Source: Aedes albopictus
Taxonomy: Eukaryota; Arthropoda; Insecta; Diptera; Culicidae
Reading direction: 5' to 3'
Length of the DNA stretch: 64,000 nucleotides
Assembly (NCBI RefSeq): GCF_035046485.1
Contig: NC_085137.1
Location: 442,126,334-442,190,333, forward strand
Position numbers and translations under genes: made by a program. Below are positions 43,199 to 54,611 of the stretch, one piece after another. Numbering within the stretch: position 1 is the stretch's first letter; each line of letters starts with the position of its first letter. The notes under the pieces are model-generated. The model did not search any database. It was not told the origin of the DNA and was given only the letters and a program-made list of their open reading frames with translations.

Positions 43199-44095
43199 CC
43201 CAGGTAACCAATAAGCATTTGAATAAGCTGTATTTCAGCTATAAAACTGCATTATATCTGCTTGCTGCTATATCATAGCAGTTCGACTGCTTAATTGCCC
43301 TATATTAGCAATTGAAATGCCACTTAAAATCTGACAGCTGTTGTGTAGCATTTCAAATGCACGATATTTTTTGGTTACCAAGCATCCTAACTGCTACTTT
43401 ATTGCCATAAAACTGCTACGAGAGATGAGCGCGATGCTAAAACTGCTACACATTTCAACTTTTCAATTCATGTGCCACGACTATAGGAGCCATTACAATT
43501 CAGATGTCCTATCATTTATTGGTAGCAACAAAGCAAATCAATAAGAGAACAAATGTTTTCCAAATAAATCCCATGGAATAAGAAACCAATTATGCCATCG
43601 TGTATTATGTGGATGGTTTAACTATCAGCACTTGTCCGAGCCGTTGTCCGGGCACAGCAAAATAACTGCCGGTGTGGTACTCAAGCCTTTAATAGATCAA
43701 AAAATCAACGCACATTATCTGATCATTTATAGCTCCTCTTGTAGCGCGGTTCAGCATCATCACCAACCAGAGGATTGTGGGATCGAATCCCAATTTAATC
43801 GGGATCCGCAAAAAAAACAACTGCAAAAACAAACAACAGCCTCAAAAGTTGCACAGGAGAATGTGAGTAAAAATAGAAAGGGAAGAATATGAAGCGACTG
43901 AAATGCGCAGGGGGAAATATTTTTGTTGATGTTCGAGTTTTTGGGGATAGGAAAGATAAGCATTTAATCAGCCGTATATTGGGCCAAAACCTGCACTTAT
44001 GGCGCATATACGGCATATTAGCATTTAATGAACTGCAGTAAATGCGCATATAGTGCTAAATAAATGCAATTTTAACTGCTTATTGGTTACCTGGG
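43199..44095. mobile_element. TIR element with TA duplication (897 bp)
   Basis: Terminal repeats CCCAGGTAACCAATAAGCA and TGCTTATTGGTTACCTGGG are perfect complements flanked by TA (43197-43198 and 44096-44097). Subterminal sequence is full of CTGC/GCAGT motifs in both orientations. It contains a tRNA-like head at 43736-43806. No transposase. Confidence 0.85.
43736..43806 (+). mobile_element. tRNA-like sequence within TIR element
   Basis: TGTAGCGCGGTTCAGCATC as A-box region and TGGGATCGAATCCCA as a well-paired T arm with B box; an A8 run follows at about 43810. Either a SINE inserted in the TIR element or a module of it. Confidence 0.5.
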
Positions 44096-44097
44096 TA

Positions 44098-44267
44098 GAT
44101 CCTGGACGTTTTTTAAGTTTTTGATTAATATTACAGAAAATGGCTTGTTAGGGTTCTAGTGCAGATGGAACTTCGTAGTAAATTCAGAGGAATTTCTATG
44201 GTGGCTCCAGGGAGGATTTCAATGGCATTTACAAAGTTATTCATGAACATAAGGGGAATCTATAGCC
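44098..44267. other. Unassigned spacer
   Basis: Short AT-rich stretch with nothing recognised. Confidence 0.3.
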
Positions 44268-44400
44268 AAAGCTGTATAGGCGTGGGCATTCAACATGCAA
44301 ATGCTTAGGGTGACGTGTTCGATTCCTGGTCGATTCATGACCTTTTGTAAAGGAAATATCCTTAATTTACTTGGCTATCTGAACGGGTGTCTAGACAATG
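44268..44400 (+). mobile_element. Feilai-like tRNA-derived SINE, truncated
   Basis: AAGCTGTATAGGCGTGGGCA...GTGTTCGATTCCTGGTCG gives the A/B-box pair. It is followed by TTTTGTAAAGGAAATATCCT, the body motif I associate with a very common Aedes SINE. The rest of the body is missing or diverged. Confidence 0.55.
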
Positions 44401-45176
44401 AAGAATAACATAGCTGCTTATGATTTAGCGCGCTAGTTTCGTACGACAAACATGTGTTGAACGAACGACCGGGTGTCAAAGATACAGAACAGATCATCAT
44501 CATCCTTTCGTTTACTTAACCCATTATCGCCTGAATTATGCCACAATCATGATAAAAGTCTGATTTTTTCTTGAGTCTCTCAAAATCATAAAACAAAGTT
44601 AATGCAGTCATTTTAATGGAAGTCTACGGCAAAACATGTTTAAATACGCAGTAATGCTTTAGCACGTGAAACTTTCGTTCTCATTTGTTACGCACCTGCT
44701 TAATTTGTATGAGCTATGTAATGCATTTGTAGAATGTAGTGTAGATATGTCTACATTTTATTTTATTTTAACCCGTTTGACCTCAGGTAAAAAATAAAAG
44801 TTCAATAAATCGCCAACATCCTATTTCTCTACAGAATTTAACCAAATTTTAAACACAAACTCGCACAACACTATAGTTTTGGAAATATACGAAATCAACA
44901 ATTTCTTGGACTTCTGGACGGAGTAAGGCCGGTGGGTCACTGGGTCAAGTCGGGCAAAAAAAGGCCAAGTACGATATGCACCCCCATAACTTTGTTCTTA
45001 ACGAAGTATTTCAATTGGAGTTTACACATTCCGTTGCCTAATGATGTTGATGTTGCTACAGGCTCGAATTTGAGATTTTCCGATAGCTTTCTTTTGAGTT
45101 CTTGAGATATTTAACATTTCTGAACCATCCAAGTCTACATTTGCGTTTGTTGTTTTCAAATGAAATGAAACACGAT
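44401..45176. other. AT-rich unassigned sequence
   Basis: No gene or repeat recognised. Confidence 0.3.
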
Positions 45177-45393
45177 ATATTGCTGTGTGCATTCAAAATG
45201 CAAATATCAAATGCGGGAGCACCAAATGCGGTAAGATTTTCTAACAAGTAACCCGATGTCAGTGGGAGCTTTCGAATCCTAGGTTGGCGGTGATAATGGC
45301 TATGGTTGCTATGTTGCCTTTGGTAACATGTATTACCGCGTTTGAAGCGCACTTGGGCACCGTTTGCATCTTGAACGCACACAGCAATATTAT
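45177..45393. mobile_element. Small hairpin MITE
   Basis: ATATTGCTGTGTGCATTCAA at the left is mirrored by the complement ending GCACACAGCAATATT at the right (about 30-bp inverted repeats), with a GGTGATAATGGC-type core. No ORF is supported despite long open frames on the minus strand. Confidence 0.6.
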
Positions 45394-45461
45394 TCCCTTA
45401 TTGACCCAATAGGTAATCGGAGACATCTGTAGAACATGTGTTGCCCTTGTAGTACTGTAAA

Positions 45462-47252
45462 TATTTCCTGAATATCTCGATGGTTTGGCCCGATCCCTCC
45501 TTACAAAACATGAAGACTCGAAACAATCATCAAGTGTTATTTTCAATTATTTTGATAGCTCTTATTTACACCAATACTTGAAAATCTGTATAATGATTGT
45601 GATATCAACGAACTGTAGAAATTTTGGACGATCTGATTGAAGTAAAGCCTTGAATACAGAGAACCGTAGATGGACTACAATTAGACCTATTTGCATGCGG
45701 AAAACAACGATTAGCTTCAGAAACCAATACTACATCGAAAATGAGTAAGTAAAAGCCTCGATGAGTACCCGGGATGGCCTGGCTGAACTCAGGCCTTGAG
45801 TTCATTGAGCTGTAGATAAACTGCAATCACATGTTTTACCTATGTGGAACCTCTGTGCACTACATGAACTCATATTCTATCATTTGTCAATAAAAAGGTC
45901 TCGCACAATTATTCCTAGGAAAATGTGATGACCTAAGCGAAGTCATGTCTTGACTTCAGAGAACCATAGATGGACTACAATGTGAGTTATTTGCACGCGG
46001 AAAACAATGATGAGCTCCAGAAACCAATATCACATCGAACAGGAGTAAGTAAATTCCTCGACTAGATTCAATGATAACTATGCAATGCTAACTCCCCGGC
46101 CTTGTTCCGAAAAGCAATCCGAGTAAGATTAGCAAAAGATACATGAATGTTGTAAGTATCCAATCTACGAAGTATATCGTAACTACGCTAACGCTAACGT
46201 CAATAGAGATTCTACTCAGGCAAAACATGTTATAACAGTTCATCAACAGCTCATAGAACTCAAGGCCTGACTTCAATCAAGATATCCCATGTATTCCTCC
46301 TGTTTGATGTAGTATTAGTTTCTGTTGCTAACCATTGTTTTCTGCGTGCAAAATAGTTATTTATGTAATGAGTTGCAAAAAGTTGATTTTTTCAGCACGA
46401 GCGGTACATTTATCCAACGAGGCTTGCCGAGTTCATAAAGTCTACAGGGATTCCATACAGGTAATAGTAGTTTACGCAACAAGGCGCAGAATGAAGATTT
46501 TTACAGCACGAGTCGTACATTTATCCAACGAGGCTTGCCGAGTTGGATAATTACGACGAGTGCTGCAAAAATCGAGTTCTGCACCGAGTTGCGTACAACG
46601 TTTTTTGCAATTTCATAAATTACCGCTTGAGGTTAGTTTTTAACGAAACTTTTCCATCAAACTGCACACATGTTAATAGCCTTAATTAAGAAAACCTGAT
46701 TATAGCAGGTTATACTGTGTAGTTGTCACTATTTTTCAAAACTGTGTCCAGAAAGCATCAAGAAGTTGATCAAAACTGAAAACAGTGCTGTAATGGTTCA
46801 TTACGCAACGCAAATCAGTGCTGTAATTTGATGCGGGAAATTAGGCCTTTTCCTGTCAGACTTACGTGAGGTAAAACAGCCTATTACGATGAGAAATTGC
46901 AAAAAACATGTGATGACATTTCATCTAATCTAATCGAGGCTTTCACTTACTCCTTTTCGATGCAGTATTGGTTTCTGGAGCTAATCGTTGTTTTCCGCAT
47001 GCAAATAGGTCCAATTGTAGTCCATCTACGGTTCTCTGTAGTCAAGGCATGACTTCAATCAGATCGTCCAAAATTTCTACAGTTCGTTGATATCACAATC
47101 ATTATACAGATTTTCAAGTATTGGTGCAAATAAGAGCGATCAAAATAATTGAAAATAACCCTTGGTGATTATTTCGAGTGTTCATGTTTTGTAAGGATGG
47201 ATTCGGACAATCCATCGAGATATTCAGGAAATACTTCGTTCGACGACAAGAA
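45462..47252. mobile_element. Complex foldback element (about 1.8 kb)
   Basis: Outer arms of about 300 bp are near complements (AATATTTCCTGAATATCTCG at the left, CGAGATATTCAGGAAATACT at the right). A module of about 110 bp (AGATGGACTACAAT...GCGGAAAACAA) occurs twice in direct order (45660, 45960) and twice inverted (about 46290, 46945). The centre holds a further hairpin family (46386-46575). No ORF, and no target duplication found. Confidence 0.7.
46386..46575. repeat. Direct repeat with internal stem
   Basis: CAACGAGGCTTGCCGAGTT occurs at 46417 and 46528. In the second copy CAGCACGAGTCGTAC pairs with ACGACGAGTGCTG to form a hairpin. Probably a separate small element inside the foldback. 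Confidence 0.55.
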
Positions 47253-47513
47253 ACCCAGACAACCAGCGATGGATAGATAGATGAAGGTACATGAATTGTT
47301 GAGCTAGATTCATGCTATTGTTTACTGTGAATATTTAAAGAGTTTATATTTAAATAACATATTATTGCGGAAATTTCAAAGATCGTTGACTTTATTTTTT
47401 GCTATTTTTTAGTATTGCTATTGCTGTTTTTTAAATATTTCAGGCATACTTTGATTATTCCATCACTTCAAGTAACGGAATTTACTCCTAATCAAGATTT
47501 TATGTAAAGTAGA

Positions 47514-47804
47514 CTAGCTGACCCGGCAAACTTTGTATTGCCCCATTTTAATTGTGGATCATTCTTTACAATACTTTAGATTGGTTTAGTTCTGATGGTT
47601 TCGAATATCTTCTGTTCTCATAGAACTTATGATATTTTCTCAATTTTTCTAATGTTTTTGTTTATTTTCTTAATGTTAATGCTCTCGCCCTGATAACAAA
47701 TTGAACAATTTAAAAATCTTGTTGATCATTTCTTTCGTTTATATGACTACAAATGTTATGTAAATCATTGTGTGTATTAATTGGAAGACCGGCTACAGAA
47801 GCAC
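47514..47804 (-). mobile_element. Helitron-like 3' terminus (interrupted by BEL)
   Basis: Begins CTAGCTGACCCGGCAAACTT just after an A. On the minus strand this is a Helitron-style end (GCTAG before T). The same end occurs at 62734 and, in plus orientation, at 61683. The segment runs into the BEL insertion at 47805. The other end may be at 59792. Confidence 0.55.
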
Positions 47805-48461
47805 TGTGCCGCCAACACTCCTCGGTGCAGCGACGCCGCTGCTTGTGGAGACACTTTCTAACAGGCCGCACATGAACGATTTGTCAAGTGTGACACTTGG
47901 TGTGACAGATGTGTAAAAGCGACCGAAACATGCAAGTCATGAAAGATTGATTTTCTTTTCCGTGAGTTTACGATACGAGACCTATTAGCCTATTAGCTTA
48001 AAATCCTAAATAACTATAAGTTTATTTCCAAATCCTACATCTAAACGGTGAATTTGTACTTAAAACTAGTGATCTGAATTATTGTTATTGTAAGTGAATT
48101 AAGATTGAAGCTGATTGAACTTAAAAACTAATATGTACACATTCTTATAGCTAAACACAGATTCACAAGGATTGTCGATACAAACATTTACAAATTTCCA
48201 CCTGAACTTAACTGTAAGTAAACTAAAAGTTAATTCTAACGGAGCTTAACATTAATATGTACAAAACATTTGTAGCAAACACAAATCTAAGGGATCTTCG
48301 ATACGATTCCTCACTATTCTGTAGCGCAATCACTAAAATCGTAAGTTGTCTATATGATGTTTTTCTATCGCTATCTTAATAAAATTGAATTTTGTAGCTT
48401 GAAGCTAACACCACCGAAAATCGTGTTTGCTGTCGAGAATTAGTGATTACCCGTCCCAACA
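47805..48461 (+). repeat. BEL 5' LTR
   Basis: 657 bp with TG...CA ends. AATAAA at 48378-48383 is the likely poly(A) signal, so R ends shortly after. A TATA box is not obvious. Confidence 0.95.
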
Positions 48462-48491
48462 AATCTTCAAGGATTTTAATTACGGGCCGAA

Positions 48492-51400
48492 ATGGAGGAA
48501 CATCGAAAGACCGCCGGGTACAGCTGTAAGTCCTGTACCAGGCCAGATACCGATGACGAAAAGTGGGTAGCTTGCGATAGCTGCAAGCTCTGGGAGCACT
48601 TTACATGCGCAGGAGTGGACGATTCAGTGAAGAACCGGCTTTACTTGTGCAACGAGTGCCAATCCAAGGAAGCTGTCCCTGCAGCATCCTCGTCCCACAA
48701 CTTCAAACCACCACCATCAGAAGGTAGGTCATTACGGTCATCAACGGCCAGATCTGGCCTGAAGCCTCTCAATAAAGTTACACAACTGGCGGCGCAATTC
48801 TCTCGAAGCGCAAACAGCACGACTTCGAGTACTCGCGCCGCTCGTCTGCAAGCTCAAATGAAGCTGGTCGAAGAGGAGCAACTACTGAAAGAGCAAGAGT
48901 TGGAAGCCCAGGAAGCGATGAGGAAAAAAGAGATGGAAGAAGAGGAACGCCGACTGGAGGAGAGGAAAGCCCTCTTGGAAGAGGAAGCGAGGCTGCGGCA
49001 GCGGAAACTACAAGAAGAAAAAGAATTCCAGAAGAAGCAGCAAATGATCCGAAAGGAATCTCTAGAGAAGAAGAACACCCTCGCACGACAGTTAAGCGAA
49101 TGCAGCAGCCGGGCTGCATCAATTCCCGATTCCGAACAGAAAGTTGCCATCTGGCTACAACAGTGCTCACCCGATCCGCTCGTAGAAGAACTAGATTCTT
49201 TGGCCATTGGTTCTCGGACCCAGGAACCATTGATCAGGTCGAACCTGCTCCGTTCAGCAGGTGATCAACGTCCAATCGTAATCGATCCGGCACGCGTGAC
49301 GCGTGATGCACTTCAACAGCCGATTCCACGAAACTCAATAGAAGCTCCAGAAAATCACCGAACGGGAGGTGTGCAGGACTGCTCTAGGATTCGAGCATTA
49401 AGACACCAAAACGTGGTCAACCAAAGTCAAACGGACCGGCGAGTTGATACTGATTTTCACTCGTACTCCGCTAATCGTCCATTACTCAATACAGCAGACG
49501 CCGGAAGAAGGTCTCCCGTAGTTACCGTTGGACCAGACAGGAACGAATGTGATCCGTGCTTGTTGCAGCAACCACACACGAACCCGGAAATAGTGTCCCT
49601 TCCCGTGGTACTTAATGCAAGCCAGTTAGCATCCAGGCAGGTGATGGGGAAAGAGTTGCCACCCTTTTCCGGAAATCCCGAGGATTGGCCGATCTTCATT
49701 TGCAGCTTTGAGCATTCAACAGCGGCCTGTGGATACACCGATGCCGAAAATCTCATTCGGCTGCAGCGGTGTTTGAAGGGACACGCACTGGAATCGGTGA
49801 GAAGCAGATTACTTCTTCCTTCGAGTGTTCCACAGGTCATTAACACGCTTCGTACGCTCTACGGTAGGCCAGAGCTGCTCATACGAACACTTATTGAGAA
49901 GGTGCGTTGTACTCCATCTCCCAGGCACGATCGCCTGGAGACGGTGGTCGAATTCGGACTAGTCGTCCAAAATCTAGTGGATCATCTGAAGGCGGCGAAG
50001 CAATACACGCACTTGTCCAACCCGATACTGATGCAGGAACTGGTGGAGAAGCTCCCTGGCTCGCTAAAAATGGACTGGGCAATCTATCAAAGCAGGCAAC
50101 CGTATGCGACGTTAGCAACCTTTGGTGACTTCATGACAGGATTATTGGAAGCAGCAAGCCAGGTGACCTTCGAAATTCCAAGTCAAAGTCGCAACATCAG
50201 AGGTGAGCAACGGCGGTCCAAGGAAAAGGGCCTCTTATATGCGCATTCGACAATGTCAGGTTCTTCATTAGAGCCAACTAATTCAATGTCAAACCCAAGG
50301 AAGTCAGGTAAGCCATGTGCAGCGTGCGAACGAGAAGGACATCGGGTGGCGGATTGCAACCAATTCAAGTCCCTGAACAACGATGAACGGTGGCAAGTCG
50401 TTCACCAAAGGGGACTGTGTTGCACGTGCTTGAATGGGCACGGTAAGTGGCCGTGTCGATCCTGGCAAGGATGTGGGTTTGAAGGCTGTCGTGAAAAACA
50501 CCATACGCTTCTCCACCCAAATGCAATCCAACCCTCCATCAATGTCCCCGTCAACGATATAATGCAAAAAGGTGTTTTCTCCCCCATGTTCCGAGTCCTT
50601 CCGGTGGTACTGTATGCAGGTGCCCTAAGGGAAATCATCTTTGCGTTCGTCGACGAAGGGTCATCGACCACATTTTTGGAAGAGGCAGTCGCCGATCGTT
50701 TGGGTTTATCTGGACCAGTCGAACCATTGACGTTGCAATGGACAGGTAACGTGACGCGAGAGGAGCAAAAGTCGCGACGTGTCCAAATGGAAATTTCTGG
50801 TGAGGAGAATTTCAACCTTCATAAACTATGCGAGGTACGAACGGTCAGTTGTTTGGTTCTGCCCACACAGTCGATGAAGTACAGCGAACTTTGCGTACGG
50901 TACCCTCACTTGCGTGGCCTTCCCCTAAAAGACTACGAATCAATCCAACCGAAGTTATTGATAGGATTGGACAACCTTCGCCTGGTTGTTCCCTTAAAAG
51001 TTCGAGTAGGCGGACCTACCGATCCGATAGCAGCAAAGTGCCGGCTGGGTTGGAGCATTTACGGATGCGCGAAAGACACGTCAACGCCACGGGCTGTTGT
51101 TCATTTCCACGCCGCTGCACCAGCAGATAGTGACCGTCAACTGAACGATCAGCTTCGTGACTATTTTGCGTTAGAGGATGCTGGGATTTGTGAAAAGAGG
51201 GAGCTATTGGAATCCAATGAAGAGAAACGTGCAAGGGAAATACTTCAACAAACGACAAGGCGCACGAAACAAGGATTTGAAACTGGACTGCTGTGGCGGA
51301 ATGACGATCCTGATTTTCCAGACAGCTACCCAATGGCAGTTCGTCGATTGAAAGCATTGGAGCGGAAATTGGCAAAGGATCCATGGTTGCAAGAGCGGGT

Positions 51401-54400
51401 TTGCGAGCAGATCTCTGAATATTTGCAAAAGGGATACGCTCACAAAGCAACACCATCGGAGCTGACCAACGCAGACCGCAAACGTGTATGGTTTTTGCCA
51501 TTGGGTGTTGTTGTTCATCCCAGAAAACCAAATAAAGTACGGCTGGTATGGGATGCAGCTGCGACGGTGAATGGAGTCTCCTTCAACTCAAAGCTGTTGA
51601 AAGGACCAGACCTTCTTACTCCGCTTCCATCAGTTCTCAGCCGCTTCCGACAGTTCCCTGTAGCAATCTGTGGTGACATCAAAGAGATGTTTCACCAGCT
51701 CTCGATCCGCAAAGAAGATCGCCTGGCGCAATGTTTCCTTTGGCGAAACAATCCAGCACATCCTATACAGGTCTTCGTGATGGACGTAGCAACATTTGGC
51801 GCAACCTGTTCGCCCGCCTCTGCGCAGTACGTAAAAAATTTGAACGCAGAGGAGTTCGCTGTAATCTACCCACGTGCGGCCGCCGCCATAGTAAAAAACC
51901 ATTACGTCGACGATTACTTGGATAGTTTCATCACCGTCGAAGACGCTGTGGACGTAGTGAAGGAAGTGAAATTGGTCCACTCGCTAGGTGGATTCGAGAT
52001 CCGTGGTTTTCGTTCCAACTCTATGGATTTCCTTCGTGAAATAGGGGAACCTGCAGCTTATGAACCGAAGAATCTAATTTTGGAAAGATGTTCTACTATT
52101 GAGTCCGTACTGGGGATGTCCTGGGATCCAGCAACCGACTGTTTCTCTTACTCGTTTAATCTGCGGGACGATATGCGTTCAATACTCGACGAAGGGTACG
52201 TCCCTACGAAACGAGAGGTGCTCAAGGTCGTGATGAGTCTTTTCGACCCACTTGGACTTGTCTCACACTTCCTCGTCCACGGGAAAGTAATAATTCAGGG
52301 TACATGGGCTGCTGGAACTGGGTGGGACGAGCCAATCAACAAAGACCTAAACCAAAAATGGCGCCAGTGGGTTGAACTCTTTCCAAAGCTCAATGAGCTG
52401 AAGATATCCAGATGTTATTTCTCCTCGTTCCCGTCCAGCATCGATGATCTACAAGTGCATATTTTTGTTGACGCCAGCGATATTGCTTACTCATGTGTCG
52501 TATATTTCCGATTACTACATGAAGGCCGTGTCCAAACAGCGTTAGTAGGAGCAAAAAGTAAAGTGGCGCCAATAAAGACACTGTCTACTCCACGGCTCGA
52601 GTTGAAGGCTGCCGTCCTTGGAGTACGATTTGTAGCAGCCATGCTCGAATATCATTCCCTGCCGGTATGCAGTCGATTCTTCTGGATCGACTCAACTACA
52701 GTACTTGCGTGGATCAGGTCCGATCACCGAAAATTCCATAAGTTCGTGTCAGTGCGCGTAGGAGAAATTCTAACCTTGAGCGAGCCACAAGAGTGGAGAT
52801 GGGTTCAATCCAAGCTAAATGTTTCTGACGATGCGACTAAGTGGAAGGATGGACCAAATCTTGACTGCAAAAGCCCTTGGTTGAACGGACCCACATTTCT
52901 ACACCTTGATGAAGCGGCATGGCCAGAGCAACGGTTCGCGACTACAACACACGAGGAACTTCGGATTGTGCAAACCCACTGGAACCGGGAGTTTGTTGTG
53001 GATTATTCTCGATTCAACAACTGGACAAGACTGCAGCGCACAATAGCATACGTCATCCGTTTCATGAACAGCTTGCGACGAAGGAATGTTGGGCAGAATT
53101 TAAGACTGGAAACACTCACCCAAGAAGAGTTATCGAGCGCGGAAGTTCTGCTGTGGAAGATGGCACAAGAGGAAGTATATCCAGAGGAGCGATCAGTGCT
53201 GATAAAAACACTTGGTATTCCAAATTCTAAGCACGCTACAGTTCCTAGAACCAGCCCCATCTACAAAACTTGGCCCTACATGGATGATCAAGGAATTTTG
53301 CGAATGCGAGGTCGCATAGAAGCAGCGAACTATCTACCCTTCGGTGCGAGGTACCCTGTAATTCTTCCGAAGCAACACCCAGTAACAACATTGATCGTCG
53401 GATGGTTCCATCGTCTTTACCGTCATGCGAATCGAGAGACGGTTATTAATGAACTTCGTCAACGTTTCGAGATTGCGAACATGAGATCCATCGTTCAAAA
53501 GGTCGCAAAGAATTGCGCATGGTGCAGAATCAACAAAGCTTCTCCAAAACCACCGGTGATGGCACCTCTCCCTAAGGAACGACTTGAGCCATATGTAAGA
53601 CCCTTCACATACGTCGGTCTGGACTACTTCGGACCGGTGCTTGTCAAAGTAGGCCGTAGTCAAGCAAAACGGTGGATCGCACTCTTTACATGCCTGTCCG
53701 TTCGTGCCGTTCACATGGAAGTAGTGCACAGCCTGTCTACGGAATCATGCATAATGGCTATTCGAAGATTTGTATCACGCCGAGGATCACCTGCCGTATT
53801 TTACTCGGATAACGGCACCTGTTTTCAGGGTGCCAACAAACAACTATTAGAGGAGATTGCTGCAAGGAATGAAGCAATCGCTTGCACTTTCACGAACGCC
53901 GATACAAAGTGGAAGTTCATTCCACCTGCCACTCCACATATGGGTGGCGTGTGGGAACGCCTGGTCAGGTCGGTGAAGACAGCAATCGGATCGGCTCTGG
54001 AACATCCTCGTAAACCGAACGACGAAACATTAGAGACGATCATCTATGAAGCTGAAGCATTAGTGAACGCCAGGCCGCTCACATATATTCCGTTAGAGTC
54101 AGCAGACCAAGAGTCGTTAACACCTAACCATTTCCTTTTGGGTAGTTCTACGGGCAACAAAATCGGAACAACTGAAGTGTCTGGATACGCTACACTCCGT
54201 AGTAGCTGGAAAATGGCTCAACATATCGTCGGAGAGGTTTGGAAAAGGTGGGTGAAGGAGTATTTGCCCGTTATAACACGCCGCAGTAAATGGTTCGAGG
54301 AAGCTAAGGACATAACGGAAGGAGATTTGGTTCTCATTGTGAATGGGGCTGGACGGGCTCAATGGATCAGAGGGCGTATCGAAAAAATCTTCGTTGGCAG

Positions 54401-54611
54401 TGATGGGAGAGCTCGTCAAGCGCTTGTTCGAACAGCGAATGGAGTTCTACGGCGACCTGTGAATAAGCTAGCGGTGTTGGACGTCGAAGGAGAATGTGAA
54501 CCAACGAGACTTCAGGAGTACCCGAGGCATCACTTAGGTTCACGGGCGGGGGTATGTGCCGCCAACACCCCTCGGTGCAGCGACGCCGCTGCTTGTGGAG
54601 ACACTTTCTAA
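48492..54611 (+). CDS. BEL/Pao gag-pol polyprotein (2039 aa)
   Basis: One frame makes all structural and enzymatic parts. In order: a PHD-like C4HC3 finger (C12, C15, C28, C31, H36, C39, C53, C56); a charged coiled coil (about 125-205); a gag core (about 385-540, LPPFSGNPEDWPIF); a zinc knuckle (C609-X2-C-X4-H-X4-C) and a second Cys/His cluster (about 645-680); an aspartic protease (FVDEGSS, D721); reverse transcriptase (D1062 in GDIKEMF, YVDDYLDS with D1140/D1141); RNase H (D1327, E1370, D1400); an integrase zinc domain (from H1640) and DDE core (D1711, D1773, E1822); and a C-terminal domain. All catalytic residues seem present. The stop lies 57 bp inside the 3' LTR. The ATG at 48492 is only 30 nt after the 5' LTR. 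There is no env. Confidence 0.95.
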   Translation: MEEHRKTAGYSCKSCTRPDTDDEKWVACDSCKLWEHFTCAGVDDSVKNRLYLCNECQSKEAVPAASSSHNFKPPPSEGRSLRSSTARSGLKPLNKVTQLAAQFSRSANSTTSSTRAARLQAQMKLVEEEQLLKEQELEAQEAMRKKEMEEEERRLEERKALLEEEARLRQRKLQEEKEFQKKQQMIRKESLEKKNTLARQLSECSSRAASIPDSEQKVAIWLQQCSPDPLVEELDSLAIGSRTQEPLIRSNLLRSAGDQRPIVIDPARVTRDALQQPIPRNSIEAPENHRTGGVQDCSRIRALRHQNVVNQSQTDRRVDTDFHSYSANRPLLNTADAGRRSPVVTVGPDRNECDPCLLQQPHTNPEIVSLPVVLNASQLASRQVMGKELPPFSGNPEDWPIFICSFEHSTAACGYTDAENLIRLQRCLKGHALESVRSRLLLPSSVPQVINTLRTLYGRPELLIRTLIEKVRCTPSPRHDRLETVVEFGLVVQNLVDHLKAAKQYTHLSNPILMQELVEKLPGSLKMDWAIYQSRQPYATLATFGDFMTGLLEAASQVTFEIPSQSRNIRGEQRRSKEKGLLYAHSTMSGSSLEPTNSMSNPRKSGKPCAACEREGHRVADCNQFKSLNNDERWQVVHQRGLCCTCLNGHGKWPCRSWQGCGFEGCREKHHTLLHPNAIQPSINVPVNDIMQKGVFSPMFRVLPVVLYAGALREIIFAFVDEGSSTTFLEEAVADRLGLSGPVEPLTLQWTGNVTREEQKSRRVQMEISGEENFNLHKLCEVRTVSCLVLPTQSMKYSELCVRYPHLRGLPLKDYESIQPKLLIGLDNLRLVVPLKVRVGGPTDPIAAKCRLGWSIYGCAKDTSTPRAVVHFHAAAPADSDRQLNDQLRDYFALEDAGICEKRELLESNEEKRAREILQQTTRRTKQGFETGLLWRNDDPDFPDSYPMAVRRLKALERKLAKDPWLQERVCEQISEYLQKGYAHKATPSELTNADRKRVWFLPLGVVVHPRKPNKVRLVWDAAATVNGVSFNSKLLKGPDLLTPLPSVLSRFRQFPVAICGDIKEMFHQLSIRKEDRLAQCFLWRNNPAHPIQVFVMDVATFGATCSPASAQYVKNLNAEEFAVIYPRAAAAIVKNHYVDDYLDSFITVEDAVDVVKEVKLVHSLGGFEIRGFRSNSMDFLREIGEPAAYEPKNLILERCSTIESVLGMSWDPATDCFSYSFNLRDDMRSILDEGYVPTKREVLKVVMSLFDPLGLVSHFLVHGKVIIQGTWAAGTGWDEPINKDLNQKWRQWVELFPKLNELKISRCYFSSFPSSIDDLQVHIFVDASDIAYSCVVYFRLLHEGRVQTALVGAKSKVAPIKTLSTPRLELKAAVLGVRFVAAMLEYHSLPVCSRFFWIDSTTVLAWIRSDHRKFHKFVSVRVGEILTLSEPQEWRWVQSKLNVSDDATKWKDGPNLDCKSPWLNGPTFLHLDEAAWPEQRFATTTHEELRIVQTHWNREFVVDYSRFNNWTRLQRTIAYVIRFMNSLRRRNVGQNLRLETLTQEELSSAEVLLWKMAQEEVYPEERSVLIKTLGIPNSKHATVPRTSPIYKTWPYMDDQGILRMRGRIEAANYLPFGARYPVILPKQHPVTTLIVGWFHRLYRHANRETVINELRQRFEIANMRSIVQKVAKNCAWCRINKASPKPPVMAPLPKERLEPYVRPFTYVGLDYFGPVLVKVGRSQAKRWIALFTCLSVRAVHMEVVHSLSTESCIMAIRRFVSRRGSPAVFYSDNGTCFQGANKQLLEEIAARNEAIACTFTNADTKWKFIPPATPHMGGVWERLVRSVKTAIGSALEHPRKPNDETLETIIYEAEALVNARPLTYIPLESADQESLTPNHFLLGSSTGNKIGTTEVSGYATLRSSWKMAQHIVGEVWKRWVKEYLPVITRRSKWFEEAKDITEGDLVLIVNGAGRAQWIRGRIEKIFVGSDGRARQALVRTANGVLRRPVNKLAVLDVEGECEPTRLQEYPRHHLGSRAGVCAANTPRCSDAAACGDTF

